A stretch of 64,000 bases of DNA from positions 3,162,001 through 3,226,000 of the forward strand of contig CP082230.1 of assembly GCA_019856515.1 (NCBI GenBank), written 5' to 3'. Below, piece after piece: positions 53,192 through 62,692 of the stretch; position 1 is the stretch's first letter; every line of letters starts with the position of its first letter. Under the pieces are notes generated by a model. It searched no databases. It was not told where the DNA came from and worked only from the letters and a program-made list of their open reading frames with translations. The position numbers and the translations under genes were made by a program. This DNA is from Prolixibacteraceae bacterium. Lineage in GTDB: Bacteria; Bacteroidota; Bacteroidia; Bacteroidales; Prolixibacteraceae.

Positions 53192-53677
53192 ATGAAGAAA
53201 TTACTATTATTTTTATTTCTATTGCCTCTAGTGGGATTTGGACAAGATATTCTCAACAAAGGAACCCAATTGGGGGTAAGAGTAGGAGGAGGCATAAATT
53301 ATGGATCAGGATTTGATATTACATATATCAAACCTTTAGGGACGAGTCATCGACTCGACATTACCATGCCATTCCGCTTTGATGGAAAATCAGGAAGTTG
53401 GCATGTAGATGGATATTATGAGTTCACCGGAACACTTTCAGATGAATTCATGCTATTTGTTGGACCAGGAGCAGGAGTAGGAGCATCTTGGAATAAGGAT
53501 ATTGATGAAGATTATGGATTCTTATTAAACCTTGGTGGTATCGCAGGCATAACCTACAGTAGCGACAAGATACCATTCGATATTGACTTTAGCATACGAC
53601 CGACATTTGTTACAATTAACAACTATGATGGTGCTTTCAATATAGATTTTACACTCGGTTTTCTATATCGATTCTAA
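53192..53677 (+). CDS. Small outer-membrane beta-barrel protein
   Basis: 161 residues with signal peptide MKKLLLFLFLLPLVGFGQ. Eight or so amphipathic strands, e.g. RLDITMPFRFDGKSGSWHVD, FMLFVGPGAGVGASWNKDID, ending FTLGFLYRF. It resembles OmpA-barrel/OMP_b-brl-type small proteins of Bacteroidota. Function unknown. Confidence 0.75.
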   Translation: MKKLLLFLFLLPLVGFGQDILNKGTQLGVRVGGGINYGSGFDITYIKPLGTSHRLDITMPFRFDGKSGSWHVDGYYEFTGTLSDEFMLFVGPGAGVGASWNKDIDEDYGFLLNLGGIAGITYSSDKIPFDIDFSIRPTFVTINNYDGAFNIDFTLGFLYRF

Positions 53678-53703
53678 CAAATAACAAAGTGTTGTAAAAT
53701 AGC

Positions 53704-53736
53704 AATCCCTGGTCAGTAAAAAAACTGCCAGGGATT
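53704..53736. terminator. Bidirectional terminator between convergent genes
   Basis: AATCCCTGGTCAGT and ACTGCCAGGGATT pair with one mismatch around an A-rich loop. Confidence 0.65.
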
Positions 53737-53817
53737 TACCATGTTTCTAATCCAATATTTAATTACCCATTTCGCATGAGAGAAGTGATACCCATTTCAC
53801 AACTCTCCGCAAGGGGG

Positions 53818-55215
53818 TTACCCTTTCAATTTACAAATTTCACGAGCAATCATCACACCATTTACTGATGCTTGCATCAAACCTCGTGTTATACCTGCAC
53901 CATCACCAGCAGCATACAAGTTTTTCACACTCTCTGTTTCAAATGTTGGCTTTACCTTAATCACATTTGAATAGAACTTGACTTCTGTTCCATAAAGTAG
54001 CGTTTCATCACTTGCTAAACCTGGAGTTACTTTATCTAAAGCTTCAATCATCTCAATTAAATCTGTTAAGATTCGATGAGGTAAAACTAGCCCTAAATCA
54101 CCTGGTACAGCATCTTTCAATGTCGGAATAATGTTATTCCTATATAAACGTTCTTTAGTCGTTCTACGTCCACGAATGATATCCCCAAAACGTTGAACTA
54201 ATAGCTTATTGTTTGTCAACATATTCCCCAAAGCAGCAATATGCTTTCCAAACTCAATGGGAGACCTAAACGGCTCGGTAAATTTCTGTGAAACCAATAA
54301 TGCAAAATTAGTATTATCGCTCTTCAGTTCTTTATAACTATGGCCATTCACTACTGCTAGTTTGCCATTGTCATAATACTCCGAAGCAACAAAACCACCT
54401 GGATTGGAACAAAATGTCCTCACCTTATCATCATAGGTCTTTGTATAGTGAATCATCTTGGCTTCATAGAAATTATCATTAATCTCTTGCATCACCTCGT
54501 TTCGACACTCTACACGAACTCCGATATCAACAATACCAACTTCTGTTGATATTTTATGAGCTTCACATTCTGACAACAACCAATTAGAACCTTCACGTCC
54601 AACAGATGCAATCACATAATCTCCAAAGAACGTAGCATCATGAGTCGTTACTCCTTTAATCGTATGGTCTTCAATTACCAAATTTTCAACAGGTGTATTA
54701 AACAGAACTTCAACACAACCAGAAGCAATAACTCTTTCATACAATTCTCGATATAGATCTTGTGTTCTTTCCGTTCCAAGATGTCGAACAGGACAATGCA
54801 CTAATTTAAGATTAGCATCAATAGACCTCTTTCGAACCTCTTTCATCTCTGGTGTTTCAACCTCTCCTACAACAGTAGAATCTGCACCAATCTCAAGATA
54901 TATATCATCAACATATTTGATCATCTCTTGTGTCTCATCCACTCCAATATATTCTGGAAGGTGTCCTCCCACTTCATGAGAAAGAGACAATTTACCATCA
55001 GAGTAAGCTCCTGCTCCAGCCCAACCAGTAGTTATACTACATGGCTTACAGTGAACACAAGTTCCTCCGTTGTGATGCTTAGGACATACCCTTTTGTAGA
55101 TATTTCGTCCTTTTTCAAGCATCAAGATTTTCAAATCGTTACGCGTCTTAACTATTTCATAAGCCGCAAAAATCCCCGCGGGCCCTGCACCCACAATAAT
55201 AACATCGTATTTCAT
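53818..55215 (-). CDS. FAD-dependent dehydrogenase (COG2509 family)
   Basis: 465 residues. N-terminal dinucleotide fold VIIVGAGPAGIFAAYEIVKT (GxGxxG), a Cys-rich segment CPKHHNGGTCVHCKPC at about residues 44-59, TGWAGAGAYSDGKLSLS, and a C-terminal FAD contact NLYAAGDGAGITRGLMQAS. This family of putative oxidoreductases is widespread; its substrate is unknown. The four to five Cys near the FAD site hint at a metal or disulfide centre. It is the only gene of its transcript, with a strong promoter and a structured leader. Confidence 0.88.
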   Translation of the reverse strand: MKYDVIIVGAGPAGIFAAYEIVKTRNDLKILMLEKGRNIYKRVCPKHHNGGTCVHCKPCSITTGWAGAGAYSDGKLSLSHEVGGHLPEYIGVDETQEMIKYVDDIYLEIGADSTVVGEVETPEMKEVRKRSIDANLKLVHCPVRHLGTERTQDLYRELYERVIASGCVEVLFNTPVENLVIEDHTIKGVTTHDATFFGDYVIASVGREGSNWLLSECEAHKISTEVGIVDIGVRVECRNEVMQEINDNFYEAKMIHYTKTYDDKVRTFCSNPGGFVASEYYDNGKLAVVNGHSYKELKSDNTNFALLVSQKFTEPFRSPIEFGKHIAALGNMLTNNKLLVQRFGDIIRGRRTTKERLYRNNIIPTLKDAVPGDLGLVLPHRILTDLIEMIEALDKVTPGLASDETLLYGTEVKFYSNVIKVKPTFETESVKNLYAAGDGAGITRGLMQASVNGVMIAREICKLKG

Positions 55216-55322
55216 TCTATTGTAAAAAAAAAATGAATCTGTCGGATGGAATCCCCTAACTTACGTGGTATGGAACTGCTTTCGACAGGCGCGGAAAAGG
55301 CTTGTATTTTTTCAAAACACAA
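55216..55322 (-). promoter_or_regulatory. Structured 5' leader of the FAD-dependent dehydrogenase gene
   Basis: The predicted RNA of about 107 nt contains CTGTCG (55286-55291) pairing with CGACAG (55242-55247). Inside it AGTTCC pairs with GGGGATT, with a loop reading ATACCACGTAAGTTA. A run of ten T residues follows on the transcript before the ATG at 55215. The stem followed by U-run could serve as an attenuator. It does not match a riboswitch class that I know. Confidence 0.5.
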
Positions 55323-55328
55323 ACCTAA

Positions 55329-55359
55329 CAAAGATATCTAAAAGAAGTAAACAGACAAA
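55329..55359 (-). promoter_or_regulatory. Bacteroidota-type promoter for the FAD-dependent dehydrogenase
   Basis: On the minus strand TTTG (55356-55359) and TATCTTTG (55329-55336) are exactly 19 bp apart. Transcription would start near 55322. Confidence 0.78.
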
Positions 55360-55456
55360 TACAATCACATATTTTTATTTACAGTTAACGTTTGTATATA
55401 TCGGATCATAATTGAAATTTTAATACTTTGTACAATGAACATCACAATGAAGAGCA

Positions 55457-55493
55457 ATAAAAAAGGGGATCTACAGAACTGCAGACACCCCTT
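55457..55493 (-). terminator. Terminator of the starch utilisation operon
   Basis: Read on the minus strand: AAGGGGTGTCTGCAG pairs with CTGTAGATCCCCTT with small mismatches, then TTTTTT. It lies 90 bp after the amylase stop. Confidence 0.8.
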
Positions 55494-55582
55494 AATAAAC
55501 TGAAAATAAACACACAACTAAAATATCAATACCCTCACTATCGAAAGTATCAATACATTAAGTTCATTAAAGATAACCATTT

Positions 55583-58500
55583 TTAGCGAACAATAAACAT
55601 GACTTTCTCAATATTCTTATTTTTATATTCCAGCACCAAGAAGTATATCCCTGAATCAAACCCATTTAATGGGATATTCCACACTTCATTCGATGTATAT
55701 TTTATTTCAGAAAAAGACATTTTATTTCCTAATATGTCATATACTTGGTAAGATATTACATCAGATTTACTCTCCACAAATAGTCGATCCGATGCAGGAA
55801 TAGGATAAACATTCACTTCTGAATTCACTAGTTTATCAGAGATCCCAGTACTAGTATCTGGATCATAATTTGATAGAATACGATACTCACCGGGCTGTAG
55901 ATTAATACTATTATTACCAGCAGATAATTGAGTCGTCTCTTTAGTCACCATATTATGCCAAGTTCCTGATGTTGGGATATCCACAGTAATACCCTTTGCA
56001 CTTACATCAAAATTACCAACGATAACAACCTCTTTTCCATTTAAATGTAGACGAATATATTTACCTTTATTGTTTAATGAGTAGTCGTAATCAGATGTTG
56101 AAAACACCTCATCATTCCTTTTTAATTCAGCAAAGCGTGCATAATCTTGATAAACCTTATTTCTATTAAGCTCTCCAATATAATCCCAACGTATTGGCTT
56201 TTCTCCGGTCCTTCCATTTTCATCAATAGAATAATCATATCCAACTTCACCAAATTGCCACATCATCTTAGGGCCTGGAATTAAGAAGAATAGAGCTCCA
56301 TTTGCACGTAAACGTTCACACATCGTAGGAATCTCACGAGTATTGTAACTGCCATTTATAGCCCCATAAGTCTCTGCTTTGTATGCAATTCTCTCTTCAT
56401 CATGACTCTCCATATATGCAATAAGATTCATGTTACTAAATCCACGAGTCTTGTAATCTGCACCAGTAAAATCACCACCATTTCCTTCTAATGATTTATA
56501 TCCACTAGTATTCATATTACCCCAAAGTAACATACCATAATCAGCCAACACTTTATCCTCTGCGTTCTCTGCTAAATGCTCACATATAACTAAAGCATCT
56601 GAATTTCGCTTCCAAATCTCACTACTCATCCGTTCTAAGTTATCAATTCGATCTTGATCATACTTAGATCCCCATGGATCTGAATCATTTGGCTTGTAGT
56701 TATTGGAGAAACCTTTCGTAAAATCGAAACGGAAACCATCAATCTTATATTCAGACATCCAATAACTGTTTATACTATCCACCAAAGCTCTTGTAGCTTC
56801 GCTATCATGGTTAAAATCTTCACCCCATTGGGCATCAGGATTTTCAAAGTTATGATCCACATTATACCAAGGGTTATCACTAGAAGGCTTATCTCCATTC
56901 TTATACATAAGATAAAATGGACTTTGACCCCATGAGTGATTTAATACAAGGTCAATCACTACAGCCATGCCTCTTTTATGACACTCATCCACCAAACGTT
57001 TTAGATCATTCTTTGGACCATAATATTTATCTGGTGCAAAGTAGAAGTTCGGATTATAACCCCAACTGCTATTACCATCGAACTCATTCACTGGCATCAA
57101 TTCAATCACATTCACATTTAAGCTTTCCAGATAGTCTAAATGATCTAAGACCCCCTGGTAAGTATGTTTTGAATCAAAATCTCTTACTAATAACTCATAT
57201 ATCATTAACTTGCTCGACTGTGGTACAGTAAAGTCATTTACACTCCACTTGTAAGGTGTTTGTCCAGGCTGCAATACTGATACAATGCCTTCTGTCTTGC
57301 CTACAGGATACCCTTTTAAATCTGGATATGTTTCATTCGTAATGTACTGATCATTCCATGGGTCAAGAATCTTATCGGTATAAGGGTCCGCAACTAAAAT
57401 CGTTCCATCAATAAAATATTGGAATGCATACTCTTCACCTGACGTAAGTCCATTGATATCTAACCAATAGTAATCTCCATCTCTTTTCATTTGATAAGGA
57501 GAAGAGACCTCCCATGTATTGAAATCTCCTAAAACAAATACATTCTGTTTATTTGGGGCATAAAGCACTAACCTGGCCGAAGTGGCTGTAGGATAAGAGA
57601 TCCCTGCAATAGCACCTTCAGGACGTTCTTCTGAAACCGTTGCACCATAAGATAAATAAGTAAATTTATTGCTAATTACTTGTCCGCCTTTAGCAGCTTG
57701 AATCTCTATTGTTCCTGACTTCACACCACTAGGAATAAAGTCGTAACTAATTGTATTACCCGAAACTTCTTTAACTTTTATATTATCAATGTATATGGAT
57801 AATGAAGCGGATTCAGTGGCCGTTGAAGTAAACGATAGAGTAGAACCTTCTAAAATTTGTTGTCCGTTATCTAATCCCTCCGTATCAAGCATAAAGCCAC
57901 CTTTTGTCACATCAAAATAGAAGTTATCCGAACTCTTTGATCCATCCTTCTTTTTAAATAACACACCTAGCTTAGACATCAATGATCCTGGAATCCCTGG
58001 CCATAACTCCGTCGGAGTAAAAGTATATCTATATTTAGTTGTTCCTGGAACATGCTCCATCTTATACTTTTCACTGGTGTCGCCCCAAGTTCCTTGATCA
58101 GATGGATTCGTAACCCCAGTCATACCTTCTTGCCAAATCCACAAGTAGATATTCCCCCAACCATCAAACGTATCTTGACCTTTGGTGTCTACTGTCAATG
58201 TCACTTGATCAGCAGAATTAAAAGAAGCAGGTGAAGTTGTAACACTTATCGTATTCTCGGCAAAAGAGATTGATAAATCGGAGGTTTTACCACTTCCTGA
58301 TTTGTCCTTCACAAGGAATCCTATTCTACTTATCGAACTAAAATCTGTTCCTGCCCATAGCGTAGTAGGAGTGAAGGTATAAGTATAAACAGAAGAAGTA
58401 CCTTCTCTAGTCATCTTAAAAGCATCATTCGTATTACTCCAATCTCCTTGGTTTGATGGATTTCCAACACCATCAATCCAGATCCAAACATAAGCACCTC

Positions 58501-58669
58501 CCCACTTTGATTCCACATCGAAGTTCTTGGCATCAAAACGAATTGTAATGGGTGCATTTGATGTACACTCTTCAGGAACAGTAGTAAAAGAGAAATCAGT
58601 AATATTCTCTGCAACTCCTGCACCTACAATACTTGTCCATAAGAGTACTAATAGTATAATTCTTTTCAT
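55583..58669 (-). CDS. Alpha-amylase (GH13) with SusE-like N-terminal repeats and T9SS sorting domain
   Basis: 1028 residues with a signal peptide. Two similar beta domains at about 25-140 and 141-255 (each with a NPSxQGxW motif), an Ig-like domain to 340, a CBM48/E-set domain at about 355-440 (VFVLGDFNTWEVSSPYQMKR), then the GH13 barrel from 485. VVIDLVLNHSWG, DGFRFDFTKGFS (nucleophile Asp649), VICEHLAE (acid Glu697) and YMESHDEER (Asp757) give the full catalytic set. The last 75 residues (VNVYPIPASDRLFVES to EKVMFIVR) are a type A T9SS signal, so the enzyme should be secreted or surface-anchored by T9SS. It degrades starch-like glucans at the cell surface. Last gene of the sus-type operon. 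Confidence 0.92.
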   Translation of the reverse strand: MKRIILLVLLWTSIVGAGVAENITDFSFTTVPEECTSNAPITIRFDAKNFDVESKWGGAYVWIWIDGVGNPSNQGDWSNTNDAFKMTREGTSSVYTYTFTPTTLWAGTDFSSISRIGFLVKDKSGSGKTSDLSISFAENTISVTTSPASFNSADQVTLTVDTKGQDTFDGWGNIYLWIWQEGMTGVTNPSDQGTWGDTSEKYKMEHVPGTTKYRYTFTPTELWPGIPGSLMSKLGVLFKKKDGSKSSDNFYFDVTKGGFMLDTEGLDNGQQILEGSTLSFTSTATESASLSIYIDNIKVKEVSGNTISYDFIPSGVKSGTIEIQAAKGGQVISNKFTYLSYGATVSEERPEGAIAGISYPTATSARLVLYAPNKQNVFVLGDFNTWEVSSPYQMKRDGDYYWLDINGLTSGEEYAFQYFIDGTILVADPYTDKILDPWNDQYITNETYPDLKGYPVGKTEGIVSVLQPGQTPYKWSVNDFTVPQSSKLMIYELLVRDFDSKHTYQGVLDHLDYLESLNVNVIELMPVNEFDGNSSWGYNPNFYFAPDKYYGPKNDLKRLVDECHKRGMAVVIDLVLNHSWGQSPFYLMYKNGDKPSSDNPWYNVDHNFENPDAQWGEDFNHDSEATRALVDSINSYWMSEYKIDGFRFDFTKGFSNNYKPNDSDPWGSKYDQDRIDNLERMSSEIWKRNSDALVICEHLAENAEDKVLADYGMLLWGNMNTSGYKSLEGNGGDFTGADYKTRGFSNMNLIAYMESHDEERIAYKAETYGAINGSYNTREIPTMCERLRANGALFFLIPGPKMMWQFGEVGYDYSIDENGRTGEKPIRWDYIGELNRNKVYQDYARFAELKRNDEVFSTSDYDYSLNNKGKYIRLHLNGKEVVIVGNFDVSAKGITVDIPTSGTWHNMVTKETTQLSAGNNSINLQPGEYRILSNYDPDTSTGISDKLVNSEVNVYPIPASDRLFVESKSDVISYQVYDILGNKMSFSEIKYTSNEVWNIPLNGFDSGIYFLVLEYKNKNIEKVMFIVR

Positions 58670-58760
58670 ATGTAGTTATATTATTGGTTATATAAAAAAT
58701 GGCGATGAGAACTCCCCCACCGCCATTTTCAATTAATCATATATACTAAACTAAACGATA

Positions 58761-60110
58761 TCAATTCTTGACAAGCGTGTAAGTATATGGATACTGATTA
58801 AAGTTTACAGTGATTGTATAGTTTCCTGCATCTGTAATTGTGATGTTGTTATCATTGTCTTGATCTAACTCACCATTCATATCTGCATCTCCATAGTTTA
58901 GTGCCCAATCATCATTGGCTCTAAATTTTATTGCTCCTGCAGTAAGATCAAGAGTAACACTTAAAAGATGTGTGTTTTCATCAACAACCAAATCAGTATC
59001 AGTGTCCCAACCCCCAGGAGTTGCATCACCAATTACGCCCCAATTAGTTTGTGTAGTAGTCCACTTCATCCCAATTAGATCTGCAGTGATAAGGATCATA
59101 CCACCCGCTACAACAGGAATATCTCCACCACCTAAAGTCAAATTACCATTCGCAGGGTTATTACTATCATCTGCATATTGAGTATCCCAAGAACCTAATT
59201 CTGTAATAAATTTAAATCCTCCTTTATCTGCAAAATAAACGTAAGCTTCATAGTTTCCGATCTTTACATTCCTCATAAGTGCAGGCAATGTCTCTCCAGG
59301 ACCTGCAACTGTCTTATTAACCCAATTATTCCATGAACCTACAACATATAAATTATCAGGGAACGTATAGTCTTCAATAGTGTATGCTTTTGTGGTAAGA
59401 TCAAAAGTTACTCGGTATGTTTTAGCTACTGTCGTTATTGAATTACCACCATTCTCAATAGTCATACCTGCATTATCAGGATCAACTCCATAAGTAGTCT
59501 GTCTATAAGAGTTATCTTTAAAAATAAAGTTACCTACTTCTAGAGGTGTAATAATAGACCATTGTGTTCTATCCACATTTGGAACCATTGGCAAGAACTC
59601 TTGTTCTCCAACAGATGTTCCATATAGACCTATCGTTATAATCTCATCTTGATAAATATATCTATTCACCAAAAAGCTTACTGCTGTAGAGGTTTGAACC
59701 ATTTCACCTGATTTGGCCACCACTCGACATTGAATATTACTCAATACCCCAGCAGTAGTTCCAAGTTCACGAAGCATCTGATTCATATCTCCAACTTTTA
59801 TAGAGTAGTAGTTCTTATCTATATCAGAGATCTTCTTAGGATCAGAAAAATCACCTGTTCCTAAATCAAATTGCAATTCATATGTTGGTGTTAAACCTTC
59901 GCCTAAATATGCATCTGTCCACAGGAATGTATCAAATGAGCCATTCGCATCTGCCTCTTCGAGCACATAACTAGCAGAACCATCAGGGTTCTGGATCAAT
60001 GGAGCAGTAATAGGTTTTACTGTTCCCACATCATCTTTATTTTCGCAAGATGTAAAGGCGAATAAGATCGCCATCACACCTAATAATATCTTGCTGTATT
60101 TCATAATCAA
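58761..60110 (-). CDS. susE: SusE/SusF-like starch-binding outer-membrane lipoprotein (1)
   Basis: 449 residues; lipoprotein signal ends FAFTSC. N-terminal SusE domain at about 35-150 (YVLEEADANGSFDTFLWTDA), then starch-binding-like beta domains: LYVVGSWNNWVN near 250-260, where Trp residues line the glucan site, and WGVIGDATPGGWDTDTDL near 350. The latter is the SusE/SusF C-terminal module, ending in YPYTYTLVKN. It lies at the cell surface and binds malto-oligosaccharides. It is 19 bp after the next susE-like gene. Confidence 0.88.
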   Translation of the reverse strand: MIMKYSKILLGVMAILFAFTSCENKDDVGTVKPITAPLIQNPDGSASYVLEEADANGSFDTFLWTDAYLGEGLTPTYELQFDLGTGDFSDPKKISDIDKNYYSIKVGDMNQMLRELGTTAGVLSNIQCRVVAKSGEMVQTSTAVSFLVNRYIYQDEIITIGLYGTSVGEQEFLPMVPNVDRTQWSIITPLEVGNFIFKDNSYRQTTYGVDPDNAGMTIENGGNSITTVAKTYRVTFDLTTKAYTIEDYTFPDNLYVVGSWNNWVNKTVAGPGETLPALMRNVKIGNYEAYVYFADKGGFKFITELGSWDTQYADDSNNPANGNLTLGGGDIPVVAGGMILITADLIGMKWTTTQTNWGVIGDATPGGWDTDTDLVVDENTHLLSVTLDLTAGAIKFRANDDWALNYGDADMNGELDQDNDNNITITDAGNYTITVNFNQYPYTYTLVKN

Positions 60111-60129
60111 ATAAATATATGGTCACAAA

Positions 60130-60987
60130 CTACTCTTCAATTTTTGTAAACTTAATGGTCTTCTTTCCGTCATTATCAAGATTGATCTCGATAGTATACT
60201 TACCAGTAACTGCTACTTGGAAGTTAAAATCACCATTAAATCCACTATCCAATCCTGATACACTTCCTGCAGGAATTGATTCTATTACATCAAATCCAGT
60301 ATTTTTATCATTATTGTAATATAAACCTGGATCCCATGCAGTATTTTGATAAAGGAAACGGAATCCATAGGCAAGTTTATTAGCAGCATCATTCTGATCA
60401 GACCCTTTTATATCAACAGTAACTTTGAACTTATTAACATCTGTTGCAGGCATTTCGACACCATCTGATGGTTCCCATTCCGAAACAGCATTTCCTACAA
60501 TATATAGAGGAGGAATAGTTGCATCATAAGGTGTTACTTTAAGTGTAACAACATTAGAGTACAATATCTCCACACCTGGATCTTCACCTTCAGCACGCAT
60601 TCGAACTTGAACATCATGCTGCACTTCAGGTGTTCGTTTCAAGGCAATATTAACCAACTGATTAAAATCTTTCGTACTTATCGTTTGAAACAATTGAGTA
60701 GACGAAGTTGAACTTGCAACAGGAGTCGAGAAGTCTCCACCAAGTGTATCCACCTCTATTGTATATTTAGCAGCGATAGTAGTACCATAATCAGCTGCAG
60801 TATAGATAAATGTTTCAAAAGGATTATTCTGATTCTCTTCTGTTAGAACATACTCTCTATCTTCACCTGTAGGGCTTTGTAAAACAGGAGCTACACCCTC
60901 ATTTAGAGTTAAGCTTCTATCAATTTTACTGCAAGAGAAGAAGATCATCAATGCAGCAAAAACAGTATATATTAAATTCTTTCTCAT
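60130..60987 (-). CDS. SusE-like outer-membrane lipoprotein (2), short form
   Basis: 285 residues; lipoprotein signal ends LMIFFSC. The SusE N-terminal domain (YVLTEENQNNPFETFIYTAA, DFNQLVNIALKR) is clear and parallels that of the neighbouring protein. One starch-binding-like module follows (PLYIVGNAVSEWEPSDGVEM to the C-terminus). It lacks the second and third modules of SusF. Probably a shorter surface glycan-binding partner. It is 12 bp after susD in the same operon. Confidence 0.85.
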   Translation of the reverse strand: MRKNLIYTVFAALMIFFSCSKIDRSLTLNEGVAPVLQSPTGEDREYVLTEENQNNPFETFIYTAADYGTTIAAKYTIEVDTLGGDFSTPVASSTSSTQLFQTISTKDFNQLVNIALKRTPEVQHDVQVRMRAEGEDPGVEILYSNVVTLKVTPYDATIPPLYIVGNAVSEWEPSDGVEMPATDVNKFKVTVDIKGSDQNDAANKLAYGFRFLYQNTAWDPGLYYNNDKNTGFDVIESIPAGSVSGLDSGFNGDFNFQVAVTGKYTIEINLDNDGKKTIKFTKIEE

Positions 60988-60999
60988 TATATCAAGATT

Positions 61000-62679
61000 T
61001 TAGTAGCCAGAATTCTGATTTAAATTAGTATTTGCTCCAACATCTTTACCAGGAAGAGGAAATAGTCTATATTTTCTATTTACACCAGAACCTGATTTTG
61101 ATCCACCTTTCCACTCCCAAACATAATCAGAAGAGGTAAACTTATTGAAACGAATTAAGTCCGTACGTCTTGAACATTCCCAAAACAACTCACGTCCTCT
61201 TTCATCCAGGATAAAGTCAGTATTTAGATCTGTATCTGTAACAGCCCCACTAGCATCTCCATAAGCACGTGTACGGATCTTATTTAGCAACTCTAAAGCT
61301 TTAGTTCTTGTACCGAACGTGGCTCCACGAACAACAGCCTCTGCATACATCAAATAAGAATCAGCAAGTCTGAACATTGGAAAATCAGTAGTCACGAAAT
61401 CTTTATTGGAAGGACTATTTGTGGGATCTTGTGCAATATTTCTAAACTTCATTACACCATATCCATCAGAATATTTTGCAGGATTATCTACTGCTTTTTT
61501 ACCAGAATCAAAGAACATACCTGCAAAACCTTTATCTACAACTTCTACATCCTTACCATCCTGTTGAACTGTTTTATATGTCTTAGGTTCTACATACCCT
61601 CTGAAATCTCCAGTTGAAAATCGATCGATCAATTGTGGACGAGCACGGTTACCACCCCATCCTCCACTTAGACCTATTGCATCAGGAGCTATCTCGCCAC
61701 CTGTAGCACTAAAGGCTAGGAAGTTCGTTCCACCATAAGTCTGCATCTTATCACCATCATAAGGAATAGTAAAGATAAAACCGCTTCTTACTGTTGCATT
61801 GTTGTTATCGGCATAAAAAAGGTGCTTATATGAACCAGTATAGAAAGTATACGCGTCATTTACTTTCGTAGTATATTCAACAACTTTATCCCAATTTCCT
61901 GCAACTGAAGTGCCTTTATAAACCTCGGCATTCAAATAAATCTTTGCCATCAACATCCAAGCAGCACCTTTATCCACACGACCATAAGGAGCAGTCATTG
62001 CCTCTAGCATGTCAGGAGTAAAAGCTTCTACTTCAGTGATCAACCAATCATAAAGATCACCTCTCATTTTCTGCTGAGGGAGATACGTACCTACGCCCAT
62101 CTCTTCAGTAACAAAAGGAACATTTCCAAACACATCCATCAACACCCAATAAGAGTAAGCACGAATAAAACGAGCCTCTGCTCTATACACTTTAATATCA
62201 TCCTTTATATTGGACTGACCTCTAGCATCTAGGTTTGCATCTGTAGACTGACGAAGAAACTCATTACTCATCGCAATCTCATTGTAGAGACGATAGTATA
62301 GACCTTCCATAAATGGGTTGGCAGGAGAGAATTTTAGATTGTTTAATTCCGAAACACCAAAATCACCCCATGCACATATTGCTTCATCTGTAACTAAAAC
62401 CTGTGCATTCCATAGATTACGAATGTAAGATGAAGTTCCTTCATCAATTCCACCAACATCACCATCCCCTGCAGGCCCTTTCTGACCTGTTAATGATAAT
62501 CCAGCGTACACTTTGGCAAGCACTTGTTCGTAGCCAGTTTTTGTTGTATATAACTGTTGTGCAACAACATTATCTGGATCTTGAGGTAACACATCCAAGT
62601 CATTCAGACACGATGTAAATAACATCGTTGTGGATGCAAGAATACCTAATCCTATATTTTTTATCTTTTGAATCTTCAT
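61000..62679 (-). CDS. susD: SusD/RagB-family nutrient-binding outer-membrane lipoprotein
   Basis: 559 residues from the Met giving MKIQKIKNIGLGILASTTML and a lipoprotein Cys in FTSCLNDLD. An in-frame start 11 codons earlier lies inside susC's end and is less likely. Typical SusD features: TPR-like helical parts, DVFGNVPFVTEEM, PYGRVDKGAAWMLMAKIYLN, FPMFRLADSYLMYAEAVVRG and ERGRELFWECSRRTDLIRFN near the end. It forms the lid on the SusC channel and binds starch fragments. It follows susC by 13 bp. Confidence 0.95.
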   Translation of the reverse strand: MKIQKIKNIGLGILASTTMLFTSCLNDLDVLPQDPDNVVAQQLYTTKTGYEQVLAKVYAGLSLTGQKGPAGDGDVGGIDEGTSSYIRNLWNAQVLVTDEAICAWGDFGVSELNNLKFSPANPFMEGLYYRLYNEIAMSNEFLRQSTDANLDARGQSNIKDDIKVYRAEARFIRAYSYWVLMDVFGNVPFVTEEMGVGTYLPQQKMRGDLYDWLITEVEAFTPDMLEAMTAPYGRVDKGAAWMLMAKIYLNAEVYKGTSVAGNWDKVVEYTTKVNDAYTFYTGSYKHLFYADNNNATVRSGFIFTIPYDGDKMQTYGGTNFLAFSATGGEIAPDAIGLSGGWGGNRARPQLIDRFSTGDFRGYVEPKTYKTVQQDGKDVEVVDKGFAGMFFDSGKKAVDNPAKYSDGYGVMKFRNIAQDPTNSPSNKDFVTTDFPMFRLADSYLMYAEAVVRGATFGTRTKALELLNKIRTRAYGDASGAVTDTDLNTDFILDERGRELFWECSRRTDLIRFNKFTSSDYVWEWKGGSKSGSGVNRKYRLFPLPGKDVGANTNLNQNSGY

Positions 62680-62692
62680 AATCAGAATAGGT

